NCBI RefSeq assembly: GCF_016862675.1
Contig: NZ_BONK01000006.1
Location: 124,001-188,000 of the forward strand
DNA length: 64,000 nucleotides
Reading direction: 5' to 3'
DNA from: Cellulomonas chitinilytica
GTDB taxonomy: Bacteria > Actinomycetota > Actinomycetes > Actinomycetales > Cellulomonadaceae
Under the pieces are notes generated by a model. That model saw only the letters and a program-made list of their open reading frames with translations, searched no databases and was not told the origin of the DNA. A program made the position numbers and the translations under genes. Of this stretch, positions 36,137 through 45,319 are shown one piece after another; positions within the stretch are counted from its first letter, which is position 1; every line of letters starts with the position of its first letter.

Positions 36137-39100
36137 TCAGGGCAGGACCACCGGCACGCCGGCGAGCTCGTCGGCGCCGAGGTCCCACGGGGTGCGGACG
36201 CGCAGGGTCCGCAGCTGCGGCCGGTACTGGCCGTCGTAGTCGCCGATCCCGCCCAGCGCGGGCGTCAGGGTCGGTGCCTGGATGCCGCCACCGGTGCACG
36301 GGTTGAGCGCACCGGCCGGGGCGGGGAACGGCGTGTTGGAGCAGCGCACGCCGCGGTCGACGACGGGCGACGCCGTGGTGAGGTGGAAGTCGCTCGTCAG
36401 GCCGACGGGCGGGTCGCCCGCCGTGAGGGACACGGCGGCCGTCTGCGGGTCGAGCCGCGAGCCGGAGACCGTGAGCTCGGCGCTGATGCCGACCGGGTTC
36501 ACGAACAGCGGGTCGACGGAGATGTTGCCCTGGCCGCCGGGCACCGCGTGCAGCACGCCGTTCGGCCCGAGGATCTGGCCGTTCGTGAGGTCGGAGTACC
36601 GCGGCGTGAACGTGTCGGCGTTGTTCGTCGTGCCGTGGATCTCGAGGTCGATGACGCCCTGGTTCACGAGCGTCGCGCCGGGTCCGGGCCGGTCGAGCGT
36701 GTAGGCGGTGTTGTTCCAGAAGACGTCGTCGAACAGCGCCGCCGGGCGGGAGAAGTCCGGGGACCCGGCCGGAAGGGTCGCCTGGAACAGCGGGTCGTTC
36801 CCCTCGGACGCCAGGCCCGCGGAGTGGGCGGTGCCGTCGGAGTTCTCGGACGACGCCGTGGAGACGTTGCTCGCGATCGTGGTGCCGATGATCCGCACGT
36901 TCGAGGAGTCGTCGAGCATCATCGCGCCGCCGATGTCGGCCGCGCCGTTGTCGACGATCAGGTCGTCACGGAAGCTGATGGCCGCGGTGAGGGCGTCGAG
37001 GACGAACACGCCGCCGCCGTCGTCGCCGCTGTAGTTGGCCGCCAGCAGGTTGCGGTCCACAGTCACCGGGCCGGTGCCCGCGCCGAGGCCGCCGCCGACG
37101 GGCAGCTCGGACTCGATGGCGAGGCCGGCGCCGGAGTCGACGGACTCGTTGTAGTAGACCTGGTTGTCGTGGATCCGCCCGTCGGGGCTGAGCCCGATGT
37201 GGGAGATCCCGGCGCCGTAGTTCACGGAGAAGTTCGAGCAGACGACGTTGTTGCCGACGTCGTAGGCGTTGGAGCCGTCGAACAGCCCGATCCCGCCGGC
37301 CTGCGTGAGCCCGCCGTTGCCGAGCACCCGGTCGCGGGAGATCCGCACGTTGTAGTTGTGGCTCGTCGGCGCGTACGGCTGCCCGACGGCGATTCCGCCC
37401 GCGACGACGCCGCCGTTGTTCTCGAGCACGTCGTTCGTGACCTGCAGGTTGTTCGCGTTGGCCTGCACCTGGACGCCGCCGGCGCCCTCGCCCTGACCGG
37501 TCATGAGGCCGATGCCGTCGGCGCGGGACGCGCTGAGGACGCCCGCCGCACCCGCAGGCACGTTGTACGCCGTCGCGGTCTGCGCCACGACCGTGAGGTC
37601 GGCGCCGCGCAGGATCGCCGGCAGGGTGGCGTCCACCGCGTACGGGGCGTGCGCGGCGACCGCGGCGTCGTACGCCGTCGAGTTCTGCTGGAAGTAGCGG
37701 CCGTCGATCACGGACCCGGTGACGTGGAACCGCGGGTCCTCGGGGTCGCGCGCCTGCAGCTCGTGGGCGCCGATGATGCCGCCGGGGCCGAGGCCCTGGA
37801 GCTTGAGCGGCTTCCACTGCAGGACGTTCTCGTTGTAGACGCCGGGCCGGAGCACCACGAGCGCGCCCGCGGGGGCGGCGTCGACCGCGTCCTGGATCGG
37901 GTGCGCGGACGTGCTGGTGGTCGGCGCCGCGACCATCCGGACGGGCGGGTTGTACGTGATGCCGCCGCCGGTGCCGAGCACGTGCACGGTGATCCCGTTG
38001 ACGGTGGACACGCCGCCGTTGGCGTTGGCGGTGGTGATCGTCAGCTGCTTCTGGCCGGCCGGGAACGTGGCGCTCAGCGCGGGCACGTTGACGACGATCG
38101 TGTCGGGCGTCGACCCGGTGCCCGGCGTCCACGAGACGACGCCGCCGTTCGCGCGGGTCAGCGTGGTCGTCGCGCCGGTCCGGGCGTCCGTGAGCGTCAC
38201 GCGCCCGCCGGTCGCGCCGGTCGGCCCGGCCGTGCCGATGAAGTCGGCCCGGATGGTGATGCGCCGCGGGTTGGCCGCGTTGCCGCCGTTGGCGGCAGTG
38301 GCGTTCGGCACGAACGGCGTGGAGACCTGCAGCAGCTCGGGCCGGGCCGGGACGGCCGGGTCCTCGCAGCCCGTGCCCGAGATCGGGTCGAGCGGCAGGT
38401 CGAGCTGCGTCGTCAGGCCGGGCCACGCCTCGGCAGGCGTGGTCGCGACGAGCAGGTTCGGGTTGAAGTTCGGGTTCGGGTGCGCCTTCGACCCGGGGTC
38501 GTCGACCGTCACGAGGTACATGCCGGGGCACGGGCCCTGCGGGATCGGGCAGTTGAACGTCTCGGTCGACGGCACGAGCGCCTCGAACGACCCGTCGGGG
38601 CTCGTCGTCACGGTCGTGAGCAGCCGCCAGTGGTTCGCGTCGTACGGCGCGTTGACGTTGGGCGTGGCGCACCCGGGGTCGTCCGCCGGGCAGACGGTGT
38701 CGACGCGGGCGTAGATGCCCACGGGGATGCCGGCGATCGGCCGCGGCTCGCCGTACCAGGGGGAGGCCTGGTCGCGCTCGAAGTAGATGTCGTTGAACAC
38801 CTGGCCGACGAGCCGCCCGGGCTCGGGGACGTCACCGGTCCGCGTGTCGGTGTCGTCCGTGCCGTTCGGGTCGGTGCGGAAGTTCGTCATGAGGTTGAAG
38901 TCGGCGTTCGCGTTCTGGCCGTTCGTGAGGACCACGAGCCGCTTGTCGCACAGCGGGGCGTGGGCGCCGGCGACGCCGAAGTACGTGGAGCGCGTGACGA
39001 GCGTCGACTGGTCGATCACGTGGTCGTCGCCGGTGCACGTGGGCGGCGGGATCGCGGGCGTGAACCTGTTGCCGAGGTCGACGTTGACGTCCTCCTCGCG

Positions 39101-41374
39101 GACCGGCCGGTACAGGCAGCCGGTGCCGTCGCCGGGGATGTCGCCCTTGGCCGTGCTGACCTGCAGGAACCCGTCGGTGTTCGCCGGGTTGCACAGCCGC
39201 GTGTCCGTCGCGTCCGTCGGCATGAGGGCGTGCGTGACGTACGTGCCCGCGACGAGCGGCACCGGGTCGGCGCCGTCCGCGCAGGCGTCCGTCGCGAGGT
39301 CGTAGCCCGCCTCGCAGTAGTCGGCGAACGCGTACCCGCCGTCGAACGCGCCGTCCTTCGTGTGCTCGCCCGTGAGCGGCACCTCGAGGCACTCGGGCCC
39401 GATGCGGTCGTTGAACAGGCCCGTCACGTCCGTGCCGCTGAAGTCGCGCAGCGGGTTGCAGCTCTGCGTGAACGAGTTGCCGTCGGCCTGCGGGTCCTGC
39501 GACGCGCTCGGCTGCTGCCAGTGGTCCGTCACGTACTTGTTGAGGACGACGTCGTCGGACGTGTTCGGCTGGCCGTCCGGCCCGAGCCCTTCGAGCAGCA
39601 CCGTCACGTCGGGGACGGCCGGCTCGTAGTCCTCGTGCGCCTGGAAGCGCGCGTCGAACTCGTTGCGGGTCGTCGAGAAGTAGGTGATGCCGACGATCTG
39701 GCCGGGGGTGCCCGCGGCGTAGTCGCGCTTGCCCCAGTCGACCGTGGCCCGGTGGCCCTCGAGCAGCAGCTGGTTCGTCAGCAGCCCGCCGCCCTGGTCG
39801 GTCGGGACGCACGGGTCGGCCGCGACGAGCGGCGGTGCCACGGCGCACGACGGGACGACGTCGCCGGTGACCTCGTCGTGGATCGACGGCCCCGGGTACG
39901 CGGAGAACCGCGCGAAGCCCTGCTCGCCGACGATCCAGCGGCCCAGCGCGCCGCCCTCGGCGGTCGGGTACTGGTAGTAGCCGGACGCGTCGGTGAACGT
40001 CCCCTCCTTGATGGAGCCGTCCCGCCACCGCTGGTCGACGTCGGTGTTGGGGATGACCTGCTCGCCGGCGTCCCGCTGCCCGTTCCCGTTGCTGTCCTTG
40101 TAGACGTGCCCGTCGAGCCAGCCGAACCAGCGCGAGACCCCGAGCCCCACGCTGCCGTCGTCGCCCGTCTCGTTGACGTCGACCGTCTCCCCGGCGGCGA
40201 CCGTGACCGGCTTGAACCGCATGATGTAGCTGAGCTGCTCGTCCCAGACCGCGAGGTTGTACGAGCCGGCCGGGACGTCCTGGATGTCGAAGTTCCCGGC
40301 GCCGTCCGCCTGGCCGACCCACACCGTGCGGTCGGTGGTGCTGTCGGACAGGGCGACGAACGCGTTCTCGACGGGGTCGGCCGCGCTGAACGTGCCCGTC
40401 GTGTACGGCGCCCACTCGACCCAGTTCATCGCCTGGCCGGTGATCTCGCCGGTGCCGGGCGTCGCGAACGGCTGCGGCGAGCAGACGAACCCGAACCAGT
40501 ACGCCGTCCGGTTGTTCGGGGCCTCCCAGAGCTGCTCGCCGGGTGCCCCGGTGCCGTCGCTGCCCTCCTCGACGGAGGCCAGGAGCTGCAGGCCGCCGTC
40601 GATCGTCGTCGTCTGGTACCAGCGGCTGCTCGGGTCGGCGTTGCACTGCGTGTCCGGCGGGTGCACGTCGATGAAGTACGTGGCCGGGCCGAGGTTGTCG
40701 AGCTGCACGAACCCGTCGTCCGCGGTGAGGCACGTGCCGCCGCACAGCGGGTCGTTGTTGTAGTCGACGGTCACCGCGCTGTGCGTCTGCTCCTCGAGCC
40801 CCACCTGGAACCCCTGGAGCCCGGCCTCCTCGGTGTCCGGGGCGCCGTTCGCCCACGCGTTGTCCTGGAACACGAACACGCGGATCTTGCCGAGCGGCAG
40901 CGGGTGCTCGTCGTTCTGCACCGTGAGGTCGACGCGTGTGGTGAGCGACCCGTTGGCGGTCGCCGGGTTCGGCAGCGTGACGTACGAGCCCCACATCTTG
41001 TGCCCGAGCGAGCGCACCGAGACCAGGTACCGGCCCGCGGGCACCGTGACCGTCGTCCGGTCCTGGTTCCCCTCCGCGACGATCGCGCTGTTGCTCTCGG
41101 TGCTCAGGGCCGTCGGGTCCGTCGGGAGCTTCGAGTTGTCGACGTTGACGACGTAGCTGAAGTCGTCCAGCGCCGTGCCGGTCGGCAGGTCCCGTGCGTC
41201 GACCGTGAGCGCGCACCCGCCGGCGGGGCACTCCGTCGCGGCCTGCGCCGGCGGCGTCGTGTCCGGGCTCAGCGCGACGACCCCGGTGACCAGCGCGGTC
41301 GCTCCCACCACGACGATCGTGCGGACCACCGCGACGACGCGTCGCGGACTGCTGCTCGACCCGGTCCGGCGCAT
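36137..41374 (-). CDS. Giant secreted SdrD-like / parallel beta-helix protein
   Basis: A 1745-aa exported protein, first gene of the oxidase operon. The N-terminus (1-46) is an export signal ending PPAQAATE. SdrD B-like/Cna-B-like modules follow; one is clear at about 418-475 (GHVYKDSNGNGQRDAGE), and another lies near 880-1000 (GRLVGQVFNDIYFERDQ). An Ig/IPT-like segment lies near 1060-1160. The last third is a right-handed parallel beta-helix with many N-rich turns (NNLQVTNDVLENNGG, DGRIHDNQVYYNES) and ends DLGADELAGVPVVLP. Many paired cysteines occur. No LPxTG, transmembrane or secretion-domain tail is seen. It may be a surface scaffold for the oxidases (inference). Confidence 0.88.
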   Translation of the reverse strand: MRRTGSSSSPRRVVAVVRTIVVVGATALVTGVVALSPDTTPPAQAATECPAGGCALTVDARDLPTGTALDDFSYVVNVDNSKLPTDPTALSTESNSAIVAEGNQDRTTVTVPAGRYLVSVRSLGHKMWGSYVTLPNPATANGSLTTRVDLTVQNDEHPLPLGKIRVFVFQDNAWANGAPDTEEAGLQGFQVGLEEQTHSAVTVDYNNDPLCGGTCLTADDGFVQLDNLGPATYFIDVHPPDTQCNADPSSRWYQTTTIDGGLQLLASVEEGSDGTGAPGEQLWEAPNNRTAYWFGFVCSPQPFATPGTGEITGQAMNWVEWAPYTTGTFSAADPVENAFVALSDSTTDRTVWVGQADGAGNFDIQDVPAGSYNLAVWDEQLSYIMRFKPVTVAAGETVDVNETGDDGSVGLGVSRWFGWLDGHVYKDSNGNGQRDAGEQVIPNTDVDQRWRDGSIKEGTFTDASGYYQYPTAEGGALGRWIVGEQGFARFSAYPGPSIHDEVTGDVVPSCAVAPPLVAADPCVPTDQGGGLLTNQLLLEGHRATVDWGKRDYAAGTPGQIVGITYFSTTRNEFDARFQAHEDYEPAVPDVTVLLEGLGPDGQPNTSDDVVLNKYVTDHWQQPSASQDPQADGNSFTQSCNPLRDFSGTDVTGLFNDRIGPECLEVPLTGEHTKDGAFDGGYAFADYCEAGYDLATDACADGADPVPLVAGTYVTHALMPTDATDTRLCNPANTDGFLQVSTAKGDIPGDGTGCLYRPVREEDVNVDLGNRFTPAIPPPTCTGDDHVIDQSTLVTRSTYFGVAGAHAPLCDKRLVVLTNGQNANADFNLMTNFRTDPNGTDDTDTRTGDVPEPGRLVGQVFNDIYFERDQASPWYGEPRPIAGIPVGIYARVDTVCPADDPGCATPNVNAPYDANHWRLLTTVTTSPDGSFEALVPSTETFNCPIPQGPCPGMYLVTVDDPGSKAHPNPNFNPNLLVATTPAEAWPGLTTQLDLPLDPISGTGCEDPAVPARPELLQVSTPFVPNATAANGGNAANPRRITIRADFIGTAGPTGATGGRVTLTDARTGATTTLTRANGGVVSWTPGTGSTPDTIVVNVPALSATFPAGQKQLTITTANANGGVSTVNGITVHVLGTGGGITYNPPVRMVAAPTTSTSAHPIQDAVDAAPAGALVVLRPGVYNENVLQWKPLKLQGLGPGGIIGAHELQARDPEDPRFHVTGSVIDGRYFQQNSTAYDAAVAAHAPYAVDATLPAILRGADLTVVAQTATAYNVPAGAAGVLSASRADGIGLMTGQGEGAGGVQVQANANNLQVTNDVLENNGGVVAGGIAVGQPYAPTSHNYNVRISRDRVLGNGGLTQAGGIGLFDGSNAYDVGNNVVCSNFSVNYGAGISHIGLSPDGRIHDNQVYYNESVDSGAGLAIESELPVGGGLGAGTGPVTVDRNLLAANYSGDDGGGVFVLDALTAAISFRDDLIVDNGAADIGGAMMLDDSSNVRIIGTTIASNVSTASSENSDGTAHSAGLASEGNDPLFQATLPAGSPDFSRPAALFDDVFWNNTAYTLDRPGPGATLVNQGVIDLEIHGTTNNADTFTPRYSDLTNGQILGPNGVLHAVPGGQGNISVDPLFVNPVGISAELTVSGSRLDPQTAAVSLTAGDPPVGLTSDFHLTTASPVVDRGVRCSNTPFPAPAGALNPCTGGGIQAPTLTPALGGIGDYDGQYRPQLRTLRVRTPWDLGADELAGVPVVLP

Positions 41375-41489
41375 GGCCCCACCCCTCCAGGCGGCACTGC
41401 TCCACCCCGGACGACGACGCCCGGAGGAGCCCCCAGCGCCTCCATGTAAGCGGGCGGGGCGCGGCGGGAAGGGGTTCCTGACCGAGATG

Positions 41490-41522
41490 TCATCGCGCAG
41501 TCACAGCGCGGTCATGTGCCAC
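41490..41522 (-). promoter_or_regulatory. Three 11-bp-spaced repeats before the oxidase operon
   Basis: Plus-strand TCAT (41490), TCAC (41501) and TCAT (41512) recur exactly every 11 bp, each starting an 11-mer (TCATCGCGCAG, TCACAGCGCGG, TCATGTGCCAC). They lie 117-149 bp upstream of the giant protein's ATG in the 190-bp gap before the operon. Repeats in helical phase are how OmpR-type dimers bind; the adjacent two-component regulator is the obvious candidate. Confidence 0.5.
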
Positions 41523-41564
41523 GCACAGGTTTCCCGACCGGCCGGGGGGGCCGGGCGGGAGGCG

Positions 41565-42722
41565 TCAGAGCGGGGTGTCGGCGCGAGGCGTCAGCGTGCT
41601 GCCGGCGTCGAGCAGGTCGTCGGCCGGGACGTCGTCGACCGGCGCAGGGGCGGCAGGGGCCGCAGGGGCGGCAGTCGCGGGAGCGCGGGCGTCGACGGGC
41701 AGCCGCATGAGCATGAGCGCACCGCCCTCGGGCGACCGCCCCGCGACGAGCCGCCCGCCGCGGGACGTCACCATCGTGCGCACCAGCGACAGCCCCAGGC
41801 CCGTCTGGGAGAGCTCGTCGCGGGGCGCGTGCACGTCGCCGTCCGCGTCCTCGTTGACGGCGGCGACGAGCTCGGCACTCAGCCCCGAGCCGGCGTCCGC
41901 GACCCCGACGACGACGTGGGCGGTCTCCCGTGTCCCGACGAGCCGCACGGTGTCGCCCTCGGCGGTGTACCGGACGGCGTTCTCGACGAGGGTGTCGAGG
42001 CACGCGCGCATCCGCTCGGCCGACCCCTCCCAGCTCCCCGCGGCCGAGTCGACGACCCAGTGCCGGTCCGCGACCTGCGTCCAGCGCTCGGCCGTCCGGC
42101 GCAGCATCGCGTCGAGGTCGACGCGCTCCACCTCGCCGCCGCGCTGCAACCGGATCACCCGCACGAGCCGCTCGGTGACGCGGGTGAGGCGGTGCAGCTC
42201 GTCCTCGACGACCACGAGGTCCCGCACCTGCTCCGGGTCGGACTCGCGGCTCAGCAGCAGCTCGACGTACCCCCGCGCGATCGTCAGGGGCGTGCGCATC
42301 TCGTGCGACGTGAGCCGGGTCAGCCGCAGCCCGTCCTCGGCCTGCTGCCGCTCCCGCTCGGCCATCACGGTGACCTCGGCGAGCAGGAGCTGCCGCCGCC
42401 GGACGTGCCACACCATGAGGACCATCAGCAGCGACATCAGCGGGATCTCCGCGGTCTCCTGCCAGTCGAGCACCCCGGTCGCGGCCCGCACGACGAGCAC
42501 CACCCCGGTGAGCACCGCGTACAGCGTGAGCCCGACGACGGCGCGCCGCAGCCGCCAGTTGCCCAGGCCGTACAGCAGCGCGAACGCCGCCCACGCCACG
42601 TGGTACGGGATCGTCTCGTTGCCCGGCGACACCCACATCAGCCACGTCGCGACACCCGCGACCACGAGCCACGGGTAGTAGAGGTCGCGCCGCTCAGTCG
42701 GCGGTGAAGCAGTACCCGACAC
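41565..42722 (-). CDS. Sensor histidine kinase next to the oxidase operon
   Basis: A 385-aa membrane kinase with four to five N-terminal helices (about residues 14-105) and almost no extracellular loop, so it probably senses a signal in the membrane. A coiled stretch (108-130) leads to HisKA with phospho-acceptor His140 (SHEMRTPL) and a HATPase domain with NAVRYTA and GLGLSLV. The C-terminus ends in an Ala/Pro-rich tail of about 45 residues. Start GTG 42722 overlaps the response-regulator gene by 29 nt. It lies 190 bp upstream of the giant-protein operon in the same orientation. Confidence 0.93.
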   Translation of the reverse strand: MSGTASPPTERRDLYYPWLVVAGVATWLMWVSPGNETIPYHVAWAAFALLYGLGNWRLRRAVVGLTLYAVLTGVVLVVRAATGVLDWQETAEIPLMSLLMVLMVWHVRRRQLLLAEVTVMAERERQQAEDGLRLTRLTSHEMRTPLTIARGYVELLLSRESDPEQVRDLVVVEDELHRLTRVTERLVRVIRLQRGGEVERVDLDAMLRRTAERWTQVADRHWVVDSAAGSWEGSAERMRACLDTLVENAVRYTAEGDTVRLVGTRETAHVVVGVADAGSGLSAELVAAVNEDADGDVHAPRDELSQTGLGLSLVRTMVTSRGGRLVAGRSPEGGALMLMRLPVDARAPATAAPAAPAAPAPVDDVPADDLLDAGSTLTPRADTPL

Positions 42723-43374
42723 GTCGGACCGTCTCGATCGGAGGGTTGGGCTCGAGCTTGTGACGCAGCCGCCGGACGCACACCTCGACGACGTTGCTGC
42801 CCGGGTCGAAGTCGAGGCCCCACACGTCGCGCACGAGCTCCTCGCGCCGGCACACCTCGCCGCGGCGGCGCATCAGGTACGCGAGCAGCTCGAACTCCCG
42901 CTCGGTGAGGCTGGCCTCGTGGTCGCCGAGGGTCGCGCGGCGGCGCTCGAGGTCGAGCCGGATGCCGCCGGCCCACACGTAGCGGGACTCGGTGTGCCGG
43001 ACGGGCCCGGCGCCGAGGTGGCGGCGCGTGCGGGCGAGCAGCTCGACGAGCGAGAACGGCTTCACGACGACGTCGATCGCCCCCTGGTCGAGGGCCTGCA
43101 CGCGGGCCCCGACGTCGGCGACGCCGGTCAGGACGATGACCGGCGTCGTGTCCTCGCGCTGCCGCATCGACGACAGCACGGTCAGCCCGTTGCAGCGCGG
43201 CATGACCAGGTCGAGCAGCACGAGGTCGACGTCGTCGCCCTCGAGCCGCTCGAGGGCCCGGAACCCGTCGGCGGCGCAGACGGCCGTGTGGCCCGCCGAG
43301 GTCAGGGACCGGCTGATGAGGGTGCGGATGCGCTCCTCGTCGTCGACCACCATGACGGTGCTCACGACGGTCAT
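42694..43374 (-). CDS. OmpR-family response regulator
   Basis: A 226-aa two-component regulator with acidic pocket DDE (11-13), phospho-acceptor Asp55 (LVLLDLVMP) and VVVKPFS. The winged-helix output domain includes LTEREFELLAYLMRRRGEV and VVEVCVRRLRHKLEP. The frame is open to 43524, but ATG 43374 is chosen: it begins the receiver domain and follows GAAGAAGG. It is co-transcribed with the kinase and probably controls the copper-oxidase operon through the repeats upstream of it. The 243 bp before it (43375-43617) hold its promoter and the DoxX terminator. Confidence 0.94.
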   Translation of the reverse strand: MTVVSTVMVVDDEERIRTLISRSLTSAGHTAVCAADGFRALERLEGDDVDLVLLDLVMPRCNGLTVLSSMRQREDTTPVIVLTGVADVGARVQALDQGAIDVVVKPFSLVELLARTRRHLGAGPVRHTESRYVWAGGIRLDLERRRATLGDHEASLTEREFELLAYLMRRRGEVCRREELVRDVWGLDFDPGSNVVEVCVRRLRHKLEPNPPIETVRRVGYCFTAD

Positions 43375-43539
43375 CACCTTCTTCGACGGGGCACGTCGAC
43401 GGTGACCGGCCCGCGTCGCTGTGGGCCAGGCGCGCCCAATGCACACCTTCCCGCTCCGCGCCACGGGAGGAACAGGGACGGACCGGGTGAAATTGGACGA
43501 CGGATCGGGTCGGACGTCCGGCACGTCGGGGCGGACGCG

Positions 43540-43573
43540 CGACCGCCGACGGGGGAGGGCCCGTCGGCGGTCG
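43540..43573 (-). terminator. Terminator after the leftward DoxX gene
   Basis: A perfect 14-bp inverted repeat (CGACCGCCGACGGG at 43540-43553, complement at 43560-43573) with a 6-nt loop lies 45 nt past the DoxX stop codon on the minus strand. It separates DoxX from the two-component genes. Confidence 0.8.
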
Positions 43574-43617
43574 GCCCGGGTGCTCCGGGCGGGGGTGGTC
43601 GGGTCGGCTGTCTCAGG

Positions 43618-44199
43618 TCAGCGCAGCCAGCGGAACTTCTGCACGAACGACAGCTTCGCCCACCTCCGTCCGAGGCCCCACGTGTCACCTGCGAGCAGGG
43701 TCGCGCACAGGATCAGCACGAGCGCGTAGATGACGTGGTAGTCGATCAGCGGGTTCGTCGAGCCCTGGATGAAGGGCCACTCGGCGACCCACATGAGCAG
43801 CATGAGGAGCGAGCCGGCCACGGCCGAGACCCGCAGCCCGACGCCGAGCATCACGGCGACGCCGACGCCGAGCATGCCGAGCATGAACAGCCAGTCGGTG
43901 AGCGGGCTCGCCATCGACGCGAACGTGTCCTTGAACGGCCCGACCGCGGCGAACTTCATGAACCCCTGGCTGGGGGTGCCGCCGTCGATCCAGGCGAGGC
44001 TCGGGGACCCCTCGGTGACCGGGGCGCCGGTGCTGTAGTGCAGGCCGAACGTCTTGTCGAGGAAGGCCCACAGGAAGATGAAGCCCGTCGCGAGGCGGGT
44101 CGTGGCGAGCACGCGGCGACCGGTGGCGGAGGTGACGAGGTCGTCCTCGACCAACGTGGCGGGGTGGGTGCTGGTGCTGACCTCAGGGTGGATGGCCAT
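43618..44199 (-). CDS. DoxX-family membrane protein (DoxD-like)
   Basis: A 193-aa integral membrane protein with four helices (about 36-55, 95-118, 120-142, 148-170) and a larger extracytoplasmic loop between helices 1 and 2. This arrangement is seen in DoxX proteins related to the thiosulfate:quinone oxidoreductase subunit DoxD. A redox role at the membrane is likely but the substrate is unknown. ATG 44199 follows a weak purine stretch. It is divergent from the universal-stress-protein/flavodoxin pair, with 244 bp between them, and shares a possible hypoxia-type control region. Confidence 0.88.
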   Translation of the reverse strand: MAIHPEVSTSTHPATLVEDDLVTSATGRRVLATTRLATGFIFLWAFLDKTFGLHYSTGAPVTEGSPSLAWIDGGTPSQGFMKFAAVGPFKDTFASMASPLTDWLFMLGMLGVGVAVMLGVGLRVSAVAGSLLMLLMWVAEWPFIQGSTNPLIDYHVIYALVLILCATLLAGDTWGLGRRWAKLSFVQKFRWLR

Positions 44200-44332
44200 G
44201 GCTGACTTCCCTCAGGAGCGGGCCCGTCGTCGGACCCTTGGTGTGTGGATCTCTTGACGTTTCCCACACAACTCCGTCACATCTGCCGGCCCCAGGGCCG
44301 AAGGTCCCGGACCTCGCCGGGATCGGACATTA

Positions 44333-44346
44333 GGGACGGAGGTCCC
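44333..44346. promoter_or_regulatory. DosR/DevR-like palindrome
   Basis: GGGAC-GGAG-GTCCC (44333-44346) matches the core of the mycobacterial DosR box (GGGAC-N4-GTCCC) and is flanked by TTA, similar to the consensus TTS. It is 98 bp upstream of the universal-stress gene and in the divergent promoter of DoxX. A second short palindrome, GGTCCCGGACC, lies at 44303-44313. Confidence 0.5.
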
Positions 44347-44443
44347 GTGACGTGGGCGGCGTCGAGGAGAAGGCTGGGGTTCCACGAGCAGGCGTCCACA
44401 GACGAGCGGACACCGCCTGCCGAGGGATCCAAGGAGGCTCCCC

Positions 44444-45316
44444 ATGCGAACCGACGGACCGGTCGTCGTCGCCCTGGACGGGTCGACGAGCAGCGAGGAC
44501 ACCATGCGCTGGGGAGTCGACGAAGCGGCGGCACGAGGCGCCGACGTCGTCCTCGTCAGGTGCGTCGACGACTCGTGGGCGCAGACGGCGTGGACCTGGT
44601 ACCCCGAGGTCTCCGCGTTCCCGCCCGACGTCGAGGCGAAGGAGTACCTCTCCGACGTGCTCTTCCACGAGCAGGAACGGCACCCGCAGCTCGAGTTCGA
44701 CGTCCGGATCCCGCACGGGCCGGTCGTCCCGAGCCTGCGCGACCTCAGCGACGACGCCCAGCTGCTCGTCGTCGGGTCCGGGGCCCGGCGTGGCCGTCGC
44801 CGCACGGGCGCCGTCGCCCCGCACGTCGCCGCGCACGCGCACTGCCCGGTCGCCGTCGTCAGGTCGGACCCCGACCACCCGGAGCTGCCCGCCGCGCCGG
44901 TCGTCGTCGGCATCGACGGGTCCCCGGGCGCCCTCGCAGCCGCCCACGCCGCGGCGCACGAGGCGTGGACGCTCGGCCGCGGCCTGGTCGTCGTGCACGC
45001 CCGGCCGACGGTCCCCGACCCCTTCGGGCGAGGCACCGGGGTGCCGGTCCGCACGGACGACCCCGACCACCCCACCCACCGGGCGGCCCGCGCGATCGCC
45101 GACGAGCTCGCCGCCACGTACGAGGGGCTCCACGTCGACGTCGAGCTCGTCGACGACGACCCGGCGACCGCGCTCGTCGAGCTGTCGCACGCGTCGCCGC
45201 TGCTCGTCGTCGGGTCGCGCGGGCTCGGCGGGTTCCGCGGGATGCTGCTCGGGTCGGTCTCCGCCGACGTGGTCCGCGAGGCGACGTGCCCTGTGCTCGT
45301 CGTGCACGAGGGCTGA
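44444..45316 (+). CDS. Tandem universal-stress protein (two UspA domains)
   Basis: A 290-aa protein of two UspA domains (about 5-140 and 150-288). Each begins with the VVVALDGS or VVVGIDGS motif; the second ends with the ATP-binding-type GSRGLGGFRGMLLGSVSADVV. In the first domain the equivalent glycine loop is degenerate (GSGARRGRRRTGAVAPHV), so only the second may bind ATP. AAGGAGG precedes ATG 44444. Such tandem Usp proteins are typical members of the DosR dormancy regulon in mycobacteria, and a DosR-like box lies upstream. The flavodoxin gene follows after 3 nt. Confidence 0.95.
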   Translation: MRTDGPVVVALDGSTSSEDTMRWGVDEAAARGADVVLVRCVDDSWAQTAWTWYPEVSAFPPDVEAKEYLSDVLFHEQERHPQLEFDVRIPHGPVVPSLRDLSDDAQLLVVGSGARRGRRRTGAVAPHVAAHAHCPVAVVRSDPDHPELPAAPVVVGIDGSPGALAAAHAAAHEAWTLGRGLVVVHARPTVPDPFGRGTGVPVRTDDPDHPTHRAARAIADELAATYEGLHVDVELVDDDPATALVELSHASPLLVVGSRGLGGFRGMLLGSVSADVVREATCPVLVVHEG

Positions 45317-45319
45317 CCG

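Noticed and set aside
35654..41449. A very long open frame on the plus strand opposite the giant secreted protein.
   Set aside because: Composition is the Arg/Val/Asp-rich pattern of an antisense shadow in GC-rich DNA; the minus strand encodes a clear signal peptide and known modules.
44242..44270. TGTGTGG-N15-CCACACA inverted repeat in the DoxX/Usp promoter region, considered as a Rex-type operator.
   Set aside because: Arm sequence and spacer do not fit the Rex consensus, and short GC-rich repeats of this size are common by chance; the DosR-like box is the better candidate.
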